Origin: Burkholderiales bacterium
Lineage (GTDB): Bacteria > Pseudomonadota > Gammaproteobacteria > Burkholderiales > SHXO01
Assembly: GCA_020854105.1 (NCBI GenBank)
Contig: JADZGB010000027.1
Location: 97,998 to 161,997, forward strand
DNA length: 64,000 nucleotides
Direction: 5' to 3'
Positions 53,259-62,288 of the stretch are shown here, in pieces. The position numbers and the translations under genes were made by a program. Below the pieces are notes generated by a model that worked only from the letters and a program-made list of their open reading frames with translations, made no database searches and had not been told where the DNA came from. The stretch's first letter is position 1, and every line of letters begins with the position of its first letter.

Positions 53259-55154
53259 CTAGGACGGCTGGCCGGCGTGACGGTCGGGCATCACCGGCGG
53301 TGCCACCTTGAGGACTTCCTCCGCGCTGGTCAGTCCGAGCGCGACCTTCAGCGCGCCGCTGGTGCGCAGCGGCTTCATGCCCTCGCGCAGGGCCTGCTGG
53401 CGCAGGGCGCTCAGATCGGTCTCGGCCAGGATCAGCCGGCGCAGGGCCGGCGTCATGGTCATCAGCTCGTAGATGCCGAGCCTGCCCATGTAGCCGGTCA
53501 TGCGGCACTCGAGGCAACCCTGTCCGCGCTGCACCTGAGCGGGCATGGGGATGCGCCAGGGGCTGGTCAGCGACTGCCACATCGCCTCGTCGGCCGGGAT
53601 CTGTTCCCTGCAGTGCGGACAAAGTGTGCGCACGAGCCGCTGTGCGAGCACGCCCAGAAGGGTCGAATGCAGCAGATACGGCTCGACGCCGATGTCGAGC
53701 AGGCGGGTGATGGCCGAAGGCGCATCGTTGGTGTGCAGCGTGGAGAGCACCAGGTGGCCGGTGAGCGCGGCCTGGATCGCCATCTGGGCGGTCTCGCCGT
53801 CGCGGATCTCGCCGACCATGACGATGTCCGGATCCTGGCGCATGAGCGTGCGCACACCAGCGGCGAAGTCCAGACCGATGGCGCTCTGTACCTGCATCTG
53901 GTTGAACCGGGGCTCCACCATCTCGATCGGATCCTCGACCGTGCACACGTTCACGTCCGGCGTGGCGAGCTGCTTCAGGGTCGAGTACAGCGTGGTGGTC
54001 TTGCCCGATCCGGTGGGTCCGGTGACGAGGATGATCCCGTGCGGGCGCGAGGTGAGCGATTTCCAGCGCGTCTCGTCCTCGTCCGAGAAGCCCAGTTCCT
54101 TGAAGTCCTTCACCAGCACGTCGGGATTGAACACGCGCATCACCAGCTTCTCGCCGAAGGCGGTGGGCATGGTCGACAGGCGCAGCTCCACCTCGTCGCC
54201 GTCGGGCGTGCGCGTCTTGACGCGCCCGTCCTGCGGCCGTCGCTTCTCGACCACGTCCATGCGGCCGAGGATCTTGATCCGGCTGGTCATGGCCGCTATC
54301 ACCGGCGTGGGGATCTGATAGACCTGATGCAGCACCCCGTCGATGCGGAAGCGCACGTTGCCCGCCTCGCGCCGCGGTTCGACGTGGATGTCGCTGGCGC
54401 GCTGCTGGAAGGCGTACTGCAGCAGCCAGTCGACGATGTGCACGATGTGCTGATCGTTCGCGTCGAGCTTGCCGTTGCGGCCCAGTTCGACCAGCTGTTC
54501 GAAGTTGGCGATCTCGCTCAGGTTCGGGCCGCTTTGCGCCGAGGCGTTGCGCACCGAGCGCGCCAGATTGTAGAACTCGGCCTGATAGCTCGCGATGTCC
54601 TGCGGATTGGCGAGCACGCGCCGGATCTGCAGGCGCAGGATCTGCGCGATTTCGCCCTCCCACGCGCGCACGTACGGTTCGCAGGTGGCGATCACCGCCT
54701 CGCGCGCCGTCACCTGCACCGGCAGGATGCGGAAGCGCGTCGCGTATGCACTCGACATGACCCGGGTGACCGCAGCGAAGTCGATCTTGAACGGATCGAT
54801 GTGCATGTAGGGCAGGCCGACCTTCGCGGCGAGCCATTCCGTGAGCGCTTCGAGCGTCAGCAGCTTGCGGCCGTGGCGCGGATCCCGCAGTTTCTGTTCC
54901 GCCACGAAGCTCAGCGGGTGGACGTCGCCGCGACGCAGGTGCTGGGCGGCGAGAAGGGACTGGGCCGTGGTGGCATCGACCAGAGCGTCGCGGACCAGAT
55001 CGTCGAGCACCTGCCTGAGATCCAGGCGGCGATCGTCCTGCGACGGCGGGGCGGCGGCGACGCGGACGGGAGTGGAGACGGCTGCGGACATGGGAGAGAG
55101 TGGTGTGGGTGCGGACGCTGAAGCGAGTTCCATTCCAGATGGCAGCGCTCGCAT
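53259..55154 (-). CDS. GspE/PilB-type secretion ATPase
   Basis: 631 aa. The N1D-like N-terminal domain (about 40-220) is followed by the ATPase core. DIHVEPRREAGNVRFRIDGV (Asp box), Walker A GPTGSGKTTTLYS, DIVMVGEIRDGETAQMA (Walker B) and LVLSTLHTNDAPSAITRL (His box) are all present. A zinc tetra-Cys motif (LCPHC ... GCLECRMTG) is intact. It powers a type II secretion or type IV pilus-like machine, but no partner genes are adjacent. The start is uncertain (ATGs at 55154, 55133 and 55091, none with a strong ribosome site). Confidence 0.9.
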   Translation of the reverse strand: MRALPSGMELASASAPTPLSPMSAAVSTPVRVAAAPPSQDDRRLDLRQVLDDLVRDALVDATTAQSLLAAQHLRRGDVHPLSFVAEQKLRDPRHGRKLLTLEALTEWLAAKVGLPYMHIDPFKIDFAAVTRVMSSAYATRFRILPVQVTAREAVIATCEPYVRAWEGEIAQILRLQIRRVLANPQDIASYQAEFYNLARSVRNASAQSGPNLSEIANFEQLVELGRNGKLDANDQHIVHIVDWLLQYAFQQRASDIHVEPRREAGNVRFRIDGVLHQVYQIPTPVIAAMTSRIKILGRMDVVEKRRPQDGRVKTRTPDGDEVELRLSTMPTAFGEKLVMRVFNPDVLVKDFKELGFSDEDETRWKSLTSRPHGIILVTGPTGSGKTTTLYSTLKQLATPDVNVCTVEDPIEMVEPRFNQMQVQSAIGLDFAAGVRTLMRQDPDIVMVGEIRDGETAQMAIQAALTGHLVLSTLHTNDAPSAITRLLDIGVEPYLLHSTLLGVLAQRLVRTLCPHCREQIPADEAMWQSLTSPWRIPMPAQVQRGQGCLECRMTGYMGRLGIYELMTMTPALRRLILAETDLSALRQQALREGMKPLRTSGALKVALGLTSAEEVLKVAPPVMPDRHAGQPS

Positions 55155-55169
55155 GCACGAGGATGGTGC
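55154..55169 (+). promoter_or_regulatory. NtrC-like binding site upstream of amt
   Basis: TGCACGAGGATGGTGC fits the NtrC pattern GCAC-N7-GTGC (here GCACG-N5-GGTGC). It lies about 125-140 bases upstream of the predicted transcription start of the ammonium transporter, a usual enhancer distance. Confidence 0.5.
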
Positions 55170-55266
55170 GCGAAGGTCGGTGCGTGCGCGATGTCGGTGC
55201 GGGCGGCAGGCCCGGGCGACCCGCGATCACCGTCTAAGTGCATGAAGGAAAAGACTTGCCATCGAG

Positions 55267-55282
55267 TGGTGCAGGGATTGCT
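55267..55282 (+). promoter_or_regulatory. Sigma54 promoter of amt
   Basis: TGGTGCAGGGATTGCT has the invariant GG-N10-GC spacing (GG 55268-55269, GC 55280-55281) and TTGCT at -12. The predicted start is near 55293, 37 bases before the amt ATG. Confidence 0.65.
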
Positions 55283-55329
55283 AGAAGCCCCCCTCGAATC
55301 GGCTTCCTGCAACGACAACGGAGGAGACC

Positions 55330-56529
55330 ATGAGCAGCAGCCCTGGCGGGGACGTCCTGTTCGTACTGCTCGGCGCGATCATGGTGCTGGCCATGCACGC
55401 CGGCTTCGCCTTTCTGGAACTGGGTACCGTGCGATCGAAGAACCAGGTCAATGCACTGGTGAAGATCCTGGCCGACTTCGCCGTGTCCACGATCGCCTAC
55501 TTCTTCATCGGATTCGGAGTCGCCTACGGCATCAGCTTCCTCGCCAGCGCGCAGGCGCTGTCGGCGAAGAACGGCTACGAACTCACCCGCTTCTTCTTCC
55601 TGCTGACGTTCGCTGCGGCCATCCCGGCCATCGTCTCCGGCGGCATCGCCGAGCGTGCGCGCTTCCACCCGCAGCTCGCCGCCACTTTCCTCCTGGTCGG
55701 ATTCGTCTATCCGTTCTTCGAGGGCATCGCCTGGAACGGACACTTCGGCGTGCAGGCGTGGCTCCAGGCGCGGTTCGGCCAGCCCTTCCACGACTTCGCT
55801 GGCTCCATCGTGGTGCACGCGATGGGCGGCTGGATCGGCCTGGTCGCCGTGCTGCTGCTGGGCGCACGGCGTGGACGCTACGCCCGGGACGGCGGCATCG
55901 CGGCACACCCGCCCTCGAGCATTCCCTTCCTTGCGCTCGGCGCCTGGGTGCTCACCATCGGCTGGTTCGGGTTCAACGTGATGTCGGCGCAGGCGCTGGA
56001 CCGCATCAGCGGCCTGGTCGTGGTGAATTCGCTGATGGCGATGGCGGGCGGAACGCTGGCGGCGCTGTTCGTCGGGCGCAGCGATCCCGGATTCGTGCAC
56101 AACGGCCCGCTGGCGGGACTTGTGGCCGTGTGCGCAGGCTCGGACCTGATGCATCCGCTGGGCGCGCTGGTGACCGGCGGCGTGGCGGGCGTGACGTTCG
56201 TGCTCCTCTTCACGTTCACGCAGAACCGGCTCAAGATCGACGACGTGCTGGGCGTGTGGCCGCTCCACGGCGTGTGCGGCGTATGGGGCGGTATCGCGGC
56301 GGGCATCTTCGGCGCCACGGCGCTCGGCGGACTGGGCGGGGTGAGCATGGCTGCGCAGCTGGCCGGGACCGGGCTGGGTGTGATCGTCGCGGTGGTGGGA
56401 GGGCTGGTCGTCTACGGTACGCTCAAGCTGCTGGTGGGCATCCGTCTCGAACCGGAGCAGGAGTTCCGGGGGGCCGATCTGTCCGTCCACCGGATCAGCG
56501 CCAGCCCGGAGCGCGAACCGCGCTGGTGA
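55330..56529 (+). CDS. amt: Ammonium transporter (Amt/Mep/Rh family)
   Basis: 399 aa with 11 predicted TM helices. Family segments include FAFLELGTVRSKNQVNALVK, FIGFGVAYGISF, FAGSIVVHAMGG (pore His), GPLAGLVAVCAGSDLMHPLG and WPLHGVCGVWGGIAAGIFG (second His). It moves ammonium across the inner membrane. GGAGGAG precedes ATG 55330. The sigma54 promoter and NtrC-like site point to nitrogen-limitation control. No glnK gene is adjacent. The C-terminal tail is short. Confidence 0.93.
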   Translation: MSSSPGGDVLFVLLGAIMVLAMHAGFAFLELGTVRSKNQVNALVKILADFAVSTIAYFFIGFGVAYGISFLASAQALSAKNGYELTRFFFLLTFAAAIPAIVSGGIAERARFHPQLAATFLLVGFVYPFFEGIAWNGHFGVQAWLQARFGQPFHDFAGSIVVHAMGGWIGLVAVLLLGARRGRYARDGGIAAHPPSSIPFLALGAWVLTIGWFGFNVMSAQALDRISGLVVVNSLMAMAGGTLAALFVGRSDPGFVHNGPLAGLVAVCAGSDLMHPLGALVTGGVAGVTFVLLFTFTQNRLKIDDVLGVWPLHGVCGVWGGIAAGIFGATALGGLGGVSMAAQLAGTGLGVIVAVVGGLVVYGTLKLLVGIRLEPEQEFRGADLSVHRISASPEREPRW

Positions 56530-56680
56530 GCGGGCGCCGCGGGCGGGTGTCGCGGCTGCACTCGTCCTCTCCTCAGCCGGAAGCGCTGCGCGGCGCACAG
56601 CTGCCCACCGGCAGACGTGCCGCCTGCGAGCGGTGCTCGGGTACACTCGGCGTGTGTCAGGTCTTTTCCAACGGCATGTG

Positions 56681-58159
56681 ATGAACGAGCGGCATGGGAT
56701 GAACGAGAAGGCTGCCCGGGCTTTCCTGCTGGTGCGCGCGGTCGAGGCCACCGACACCGAGCGGCGCGTCTGGTCCGATGACGATCGCGCATGGGCCACG
56801 CGCGCTGCGGCGGAAGTGGAGGGAGGCGATGCGTCCCCAGCGTCCTTTCTGGCGCGCCGCGCCGGCCTGGCGATGGAACGGCTGGGTGCGCGCCATCCGT
56901 CCATGGCGCGGGCGCTGCGCATGGTTGCGTGGCGGCCGTGGATCGGATGGGCAGCCGTGCTCGTCGCGCTCGTCGCGGGGGTGGCGGCAGACCAGATCGG
57001 CGCAGGCAGGCGCGTGAACATCCTCGCGCTGCCGCTGCTGGGCCTGCTCGCCTGGAACCTGCTGGCGTATGCGATGGTCCTCGCGCGCGCGGTGGCGGCC
57101 CTGACCGGCAGGTTCAATCTGTCCGGACCGCTGCGCGCGCTGCTCGCGCGCCTGGGGCACGCGATCCCTCCTTCCCTGCGCGATCGGGAGCCGATCGTCG
57201 CCCGCGCGCTGACCACCTTCGCCCATGACTGGGTGCAGGCATCGCTGCCGCTTGCGGCCGCGCGCGTGAGCCGGATCCTGCACTGGGCGGCCTTCGTGTT
57301 CGCCCTCGGTGTGCTGGCGGGCATGTACGCGCGCGGCATAGTGCTCGAGTACCGTGCCGGATGGGAGAGCACCTTCCTCGAGCCGCCGGCCGTCGAGGCG
57401 ATCCTGCAGACGGTGCTCGGCCCGGCAGCGCAGCTCACCGGCATTGCGTTACCCGACGCCGCGCGGCTGGAGGCGATGCGTCTGCCCCAGGGCGAGGGCG
57501 AGCGCGCCGCGCCCTGGCTGCATCTGTATGCCGTCACCATCGGCCTGTTCGTCCTGCTGCCGCGCGCGCTGCTCGCCATCGTGACCGGGCTGCTGGCCCG
57601 GCGCCGCGCCGGCCGCATGGTCGATGTCGATGCCGACCTGTACGCGCAGCGCCTCGTGCGCCAGCTGCGCGGCGAGTCCTCGCAGTTGCGCGTGGTGCCC
57701 TACGCGCTGCAGCTTTCTGCCGAAGCGCGCGCGAATCTTCTCGCGCTGGTGGCACGCATCCATGGCGCGAAGGCGAGCGTGGAGGTGATCGAGCCGGTTG
57801 CCTGGGGCGGCGAGGACAGCCTCGATGTCGCCGTCGGTGGCCGCGGCGTGAATGCCATGTGGGCTCTGTTCCCGGCAGCGGCCACGCCGGAACGCGAGAA
57901 CCACGGCGCGTTCCTGGGCAGGCTGCGCGCGGGCCTGGGCCGCTTCGCCGTACTGCTCGCCGTCGTCGACGAGTCGGCATTCCGCAGGCGCTTCGCCGAT
58001 ATGCCGGGGCGTCTGGAGGAGCGCCGTGCGGGTTGGCAGGCACTGCTGGACGAATGCCATGTGCCGGCGGTGTTCGTCGATCTGGAGCAACCCGATCTCG
58101 TCTCCGCCGAGGCCGCCGTGAACGCAGCGGTCGAGCGCAGTGCTCGGAGCGGGCGATGA
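56681..58159 (+). CDS. DUF2868 membrane protein
   Basis: 492 aa. TM segments are seen near residues 85-105, 110-130, 200-220 and 285-310, with large soluble parts between and after them. RAVEATDTERRVWSDDDRAW and LARRAGLAMERL mark the N-terminus of the DUF2868 family. Family members are usually encoded next to a DUF3482 GTPase, as here (ATGA overlap at 58156). Function unknown. ATG 56681 is used; ATG 56699 is possible. Confidence 0.82.
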   Translation: MNERHGMNEKAARAFLLVRAVEATDTERRVWSDDDRAWATRAAAEVEGGDASPASFLARRAGLAMERLGARHPSMARALRMVAWRPWIGWAAVLVALVAGVAADQIGAGRRVNILALPLLGLLAWNLLAYAMVLARAVAALTGRFNLSGPLRALLARLGHAIPPSLRDREPIVARALTTFAHDWVQASLPLAAARVSRILHWAAFVFALGVLAGMYARGIVLEYRAGWESTFLEPPAVEAILQTVLGPAAQLTGIALPDAARLEAMRLPQGEGERAAPWLHLYAVTIGLFVLLPRALLAIVTGLLARRRAGRMVDVDADLYAQRLVRQLRGESSQLRVVPYALQLSAEARANLLALVARIHGAKASVEVIEPVAWGGEDSLDVAVGGRGVNAMWALFPAAATPERENHGAFLGRLRAGLGRFAVLLAVVDESAFRRRFADMPGRLEERRAGWQALLDECHVPAVFVDLEQPDLVSAEAAVNAAVERSARSGR

Positions 58160-59625
58160 GCGGCGAGGAGCAGCGGATCGAACTCTCGCTCGTCTCGCAC
58201 ACCAACGTCGGCAAGACCACGCTCGCGCGCAGCCTGCTCGGACGCGAAGTCGGCGAAGTGCACGATGCGGCGCACGTCACCGTGCAGGCCGAGCCCTTCA
58301 TCATGGTGGAGACGGTCGAGGGCGATCTGCTGCGCCTGTGGGATACGCCCGGCTTTGGCGACAGTGCACGCCTGGCAGCCCGCCTGGCGCAGTCGGGAAA
58401 CCCGATCGGCTGGTTCCTCACCCAGGTCTGGGACCGGTGGCGCGATCGCGCCTTCTGGTCCAGTCAGCAGGCGGTGAGGAACGTGCGTGAGGCGGCCGAC
58501 GTCGTGCTCTACCTGGTGAGTGCGGCGGAGGATCCGCAGCAGGCGGGCTACGTCGAACCGGAGATGCGCATCCTGGAGTGGATCGGCAAGCCGGCGATCC
58601 TGCTGCTCAACCAGGCCGGTCCGCCGCGCCCGGCAGCCGAGGAGGAGGCGGAAGTGGAGCGCTGGCGCGCGCACGTGCGCGCCCATGCGTTCGTGCGCGA
58701 CGTACTCACGCTGGATGCGTTTGCGCGCTTCTGGGTCCAGGAGTTCAGCCTGATCGATGCGCTCGCCGAGGCGGTGCCGGAGGAGAAGCGAGCCGCGTTC
58801 GCGCGCCTGGCGCAGGCCTGGCACGCGCGCCGGCTGGCGCAGTTCGACGACTCCATGCGCACGCTCGCGCAACTGATCGCCCGGGTGGCCTGCGACCGCG
58901 AGCTGCTGCCCGAGCAGGGCATCGGCGAGCGCCTGCGCGACGTCGGTGCGCTGTTCGGCGCGGGCAGCCGGAGCGACGGTGCGAAGGCGCGCGCCTCCGA
59001 GCAGCTGGCGCAGCGTTACCGCAGCGCGGTGCGCAGTGCAGCCGACCGCCTGATTTCCATTCACGGACTTCAGGGCAGGGCCGCCGAAGTGGTGCTCGCG
59101 CGGGTGGCGGAGAACGTATCGGCGGACGCGCCGGTGCACGAAGGCAGGGCGGCCGTGGTCGGCGGGCTGGTCTCCGGCGCCCTGTCGGGGCTGGCGGCGG
59201 ATCTGGCCAGCGGCGGCATGACCCTCGGTGCGGGCCTGCTCACCGGCGGCCTGCTCGGCGCACTGGGAGCCGCCGGCCTCGCCCACGGGTTCAACCTGGT
59301 GCGCGGTGCGGACCAGGCGGCCGTCGCGTGGTCCGGGGAGTTCGTGCTGGAGCTGGTATCGACCCAGCTGCTCACCTACCTGGCGGTCGCGCACTTCGGC
59401 CGCGGACGCGGCGAGTGGCACGAATCCGAGCATCCTCCGTTCTGGCGGGAGGCCGTCCGGGAGGAACTGGATGCGCGCCGCCAGTCACTGCGTGAAATTG
59501 TCGGGACGAGCCGTGACGCTAACGAGGAGGCGCACCTGACCGCGCAACTGCATCCGCTCCTGCGGGCCGCGGTGCGCAGTCTGACCCGGCGGCTGTATCC
59601 CAAGGCCGCACCGATTCCCGAGTGA
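58156..59625 (+). CDS. DUF3482 GTPase
   Basis: 489 aa. A TrmE-Era-EngA-like G domain has SHTNVGKTTLARSLLG (P-loop, with Ser in place of the usual first Gly) and WDTPGFGDSARLAARL (G3). The G4 motif appears as LLNQAG, so guanine specificity is uncertain. The C-terminal half (DUF3482) has a hydrophobic Gly-rich membrane segment (LLTGGLLGALGAAGLAHGFN). It probably acts at the membrane with the DUF2868 partner. Its 3' end overlaps a convergent gene by 107 bases. Confidence 0.87.
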   Translation: MSGEEQRIELSLVSHTNVGKTTLARSLLGREVGEVHDAAHVTVQAEPFIMVETVEGDLLRLWDTPGFGDSARLAARLAQSGNPIGWFLTQVWDRWRDRAFWSSQQAVRNVREAADVVLYLVSAAEDPQQAGYVEPEMRILEWIGKPAILLLNQAGPPRPAAEEEAEVERWRAHVRAHAFVRDVLTLDAFARFWVQEFSLIDALAEAVPEEKRAAFARLAQAWHARRLAQFDDSMRTLAQLIARVACDRELLPEQGIGERLRDVGALFGAGSRSDGAKARASEQLAQRYRSAVRSAADRLISIHGLQGRAAEVVLARVAENVSADAPVHEGRAAVVGGLVSGALSGLAADLASGGMTLGAGLLTGGLLGALGAAGLAHGFNLVRGADQAAVAWSGEFVLELVSTQLLTYLAVAHFGRGRGEWHESEHPPFWREAVREELDARRQSLREIVGTSRDANEEAHLTAQLHPLLRAAVRSLTRRLYPKAAPIPE

Positions 59626-60337
59626 GCTCGGGCGAGGCCATGCCGACCCTCCTGGCGGGCACGCCAGCCCAGATCTCGCCCCGGCCAATGTGCGTGCCCT
59701 TTAGCACGACCGCGCCGGCGGCGACCATGCCGTGGTCGGCGATGCGCACACCCGGAAGAACGACCGCCAGCGTTCCCACGGTAACGTGTCTGCCCATCAC
59801 GATCTTATTCAGCGTCACGCAGTCGCCCTCGATGGCATGCGCGGTGATAACGCTGTTCTCCCCCATGAAGGAATAGTCGCCGATTTCGATCAGAGGCGGT
59901 TCCACCAGCTTGCCGGCAATCATCACGCCGTTGCCGAGCCGTGCCCCGAGGAGGCGATACACGCACCGCCGCATGCTCACCGGCAGCACATAGCCCAGCA
60001 CGCCCTGTGTCCAGTCGTTGCTGAGCTGATAATACTTCCAGAACGTCATGAAGGTTCCGCCGTCGACCGCGAAGGTGCCCTCGCGATAGGGCTGGAACAG
60101 ACGCAGGACCCTGGCATACAGCGCAGTGAAGAAGAAGACCGCGCCGATGAACAGCAGGACCGTCACGGTGGGGGCATAGCGGCCGATGAGGGCGTCCAGG
60201 ACCGGGGCGGCCAGCATGGCGGTCCCTGCCGCCAGCGCGATCACCGCCAGAACGGAAATCAACGTGAGGAGAATGTCCTTGATCCGGAACTGCATATGCG
60301 CTTCGATGGATCCGTCTGTGTAAAGATCGTTCCCCAT
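59519..60337 (-). CDS. Membrane-anchored hexapeptide-repeat acyltransferase-like protein
   Basis: 272 aa. Two TM helices (LLTLISVLAVIALAAGTAML and VTVLLFIGAVFFFTALYA) precede a left-handed beta-helix (IEIGDYSFMGENSVITAHAI, TVGTLAVVLPGVRIADHGMV). It resembles the C-terminal membrane/LbH part of Pls/PosA-type peptide synthetases, but stands alone. The last ~35 residues (RPWDTAAGSDCAPRPAG...) run into the GTPase gene on the other strand and may not be an ancestral tail. ATG 60337 is the longest start; MQFRIKDIL (60295) is also possible. Confidence 0.7.
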   Translation of the reverse strand: MGNDLYTDGSIEAHMQFRIKDILLTLISVLAVIALAAGTAMLAAPVLDALIGRYAPTVTVLLFIGAVFFFTALYARVLRLFQPYREGTFAVDGGTFMTFWKYYQLSNDWTQGVLGYVLPVSMRRCVYRLLGARLGNGVMIAGKLVEPPLIEIGDYSFMGENSVITAHAIEGDCVTLNKIVMGRHVTVGTLAVVLPGVRIADHGMVAAGAVVLKGTHIGRGEIWAGVPARRVGMASPELTRESVRPWDTAAGSDCAPRPAGADAVARSGAPPR

Positions 60338-60365
60338 ATAACGGTAGCTGAAGGAGAGAGTTCAG

Positions 60366-61115
60366 ATGCGGTTGAAGGGAAAAGTGAGCATCGTGACTGG
60401 TGGAAACGGGGGCCTGGGACAGCGCATCTGCCACGCATTGGCCGAAGCCGGGAGCGACGTGGCGGTGGTCTATGCGCGCAGTGCGCGGGCCGCCGGGGAA
60501 GTGGCCGTGCAACTGCGAGAGCGCGGCGTGCGAGCGCAGTCGCTGCGTTGCGACGTCAGCGATCCGGACGCGATCACCACCATGGTAGCGCAGGTGGAGG
60601 AGGCCTTCGGCCGGATCGACGTGCTGGTCAACGATGCGGCGTACAACAAATGGATTCCGTTCCCCGATCTGGACGCCCTGAGCCTGGAGGAGTGGCAGAA
60701 GATTCTCTCGATCAACCTCACCGGGCCCATGCTGTGCATCAAGGCGGCTGCCGAAGCCATGAAACGGGGGGGTGGCGGGCGCATCGTCAACATCGCCTCG
60801 GTGGCGGGACTGGCGCCATCGGGATCGTCGATTCCCTATGCGGTGTCGAAGGCGGGTCTGATTCATCTCACCCGCTGCATGGCGGTGGCATTGGCACCGT
60901 CGATCCTGGTCAACTGCATCGCGCCGGGCTATCTGGAGGACACGCGTGCGACGCAGACGCTGGATCCGGCATACCGCCAGCGCTCACGCGACAGCGCGCT
61001 GCTCAAGTGCGCGGCGGACAAGGACGACATCGCCAGGCAGGTCGTGGCGCTGTGCACGGCTGACACGATCACCGGGCAGACCCTGGTCGTCGACGCCGGA
61101 CGCGTGTTCCACTGA
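60366..61115 (+). CDS. Short-chain dehydrogenase/reductase
   Basis: 249 aa. The cofactor motif is TGGNGGLG. The catalytic tetrad is represented by NIASVAG (Ser) and PYAVSKAG (Tyr-x3-Lys). The Asp after beta-3 (CDVSDPD) is present. The C-terminus ITGQTLVVDAGRVFH is typical of FabG-like enzymes. Substrate unknown. GGAGAG precedes ATG 60366. It is divergent from the acyltransferase-like gene. Confidence 0.9.
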   Translation: MRLKGKVSIVTGGNGGLGQRICHALAEAGSDVAVVYARSARAAGEVAVQLRERGVRAQSLRCDVSDPDAITTMVAQVEEAFGRIDVLVNDAAYNKWIPFPDLDALSLEEWQKILSINLTGPMLCIKAAAEAMKRGGGGRIVNIASVAGLAPSGSSIPYAVSKAGLIHLTRCMAVALAPSILVNCIAPGYLEDTRATQTLDPAYRQRSRDSALLKCAADKDDIARQVVALCTADTITGQTLVVDAGRVFH

Positions 61116-61122
61116 GCGCCGG

Positions 61123-61683
61123 TCAGTCGCCGCCGCGCACGCTCCCGCGCGTCATGGGTTCGATGGTTCCCATGTGCAGACTGAAGCGGCCGCTGCGCCG
61201 GTCGTTGAAGTAATGCGTGAGCGTGTTGCGTACGGTGACGAAGGCCAGTTCGTTCCAGGGCACCTCCGTCTCGTCCACCAGGCGCGTCTCCAGGGTCTCC
61301 GACCCGGGTCCGAAATCGCCATCGAGCAGACGCGCGCGAAACAGCATGTAGACCTGGTTGATGTGCGGAAGGTTGAACAACGCGAACAGATCGTCGATCT
61401 CCACCCGCGCGTTAGCCTCCTCCAGCGTTTCGCGCCGGGCGCCGGCGGCGGTGGTCTCGCCGTTCTCGAGAAACCCGGCAGGCACCGTCCACAGGCCGTA
61501 GCGCGGCTCGATCGCGCGCCTGCACAGCAGGATCCGACCCTGCCATTCCGCGACGCAGCCGACGATCATCTTCGGATTCTCGTAATGGATCGTGCCGCAC
61601 GCGTCGCACACGTGGCGGGGAAGCGAGTCGCCGGGCGGCACGCGGCGCGCGAGCGGAGCGGCGCAATTGCTGCAGAAGTTCAT
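61123..61683 (-). CDS. Zinc-ribbon Nudix hydrolase, NudC-like
   Basis: 186 aa. An N-terminal zinc ribbon (CSNC ... CDAC) is followed by a Nudix fold with the box GFLENGETTAAGARRETLEE plus ANARVEI. The layout is that of the C-terminal part of NudC (NADH/ADP-ribose pyrophosphatases), without the NudC N-terminal domain. It converges on the SDR gene with seven bases between stops. Confidence 0.9.
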   Translation of the reverse strand: MNFCSNCAAPLARRVPPGDSLPRHVCDACGTIHYENPKMIVGCVAEWQGRILLCRRAIEPRYGLWTVPAGFLENGETTAAGARRETLEEANARVEIDDLFALFNLPHINQVYMLFRARLLDGDFGPGSETLETRLVDETEVPWNELAFVTVRNTLTHYFNDRRSGRFSLHMGTIEPMTRGSVRGGD

Positions 61684-61757
61684 GAACGCCGGAGGGTTCG
61701 TTCAGCTGGCGAAGGCATTACACTGCGCTCATCCTGGCACAGAAGACGGGGGACCGC

Positions 61758-62150
61758 ATGCACTCCAGACGCGCATTCATCGCTGCCGCCGGGGCTCTGC
61801 TGGCGGCGCAGCCGGTGGGCAGCGTATTCGCACGGAAGCCCGACACCGGGGCGATCGACGGAATCTGGGAAGGACCCTGGTACCGCGGGATGAGCAGCGG
61901 CAAGGCCCGCTTCGAGATCCGGGACGGTGCCGGGACGATGGAACTGACCAATGCCGAGACCTTCGGCGACGGTCCCCATCCGCTTCAGAAGACTGTCTTC
62001 GATGGAAAGACGTTCAGCTTCGAGGCCCCGGGCGGGGGCGGGCCGATGCGGGCACGGCTCGAGTTGAACGCGCGCGGCGATCAGATGAAGGGCATGGGCA
62101 AGCACGAGGGCTTCGGGGTGCGCTTCGAACTCGCACGCACGCACAGGTAG
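61758..62150 (+). CDS. Secreted hypothetical protein
   Basis: 130 aa. It has a signal peptide with MHSRRAFIAAAGALLAAQPV, whose Arg pair and Ala-rich helix may allow Tat export. The mature domain is beta-rich (IDGIWEGPWYRGMSSGKARF and GKTFSFEAPGGGGPMRARLE) and of unknown family; it recalls small lipocalin-like or DUF-type domains. No neighbour suggests a function. Confidence 0.65.
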   Translation: MHSRRAFIAAAGALLAAQPVGSVFARKPDTGAIDGIWEGPWYRGMSSGKARFEIRDGAGTMELTNAETFGDGPHPLQKTVFDGKTFSFEAPGGGGPMRARLELNARGDQMKGMGKHEGFGVRFELARTHR

Positions 62151-62245
62151 GGACGAAAACGGACAGGCAGGAACGGAAACAGCCGGGTCAGGGCGGAAAC
62201 AGCCAGGTCGAGGCGGAGACGGACAGGTCGGACGGAAGCAATCAG
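62150..62245. repeat. Short tandem repeat, about 21-base unit
   Basis: Three to four degenerate copies of GGAACGGAAACAGCCGGGTC / GCGGAAACAGCCAGGTCGAG / CGGAGACGGACAGGTCGGAC after the stop of the secreted protein. No gene. Confidence 0.55.
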
Positions 62246-62288
62246 GGCGGCAGGGGGCCACCCCGGGCGTTGGCTGGTCGCTACCGTA

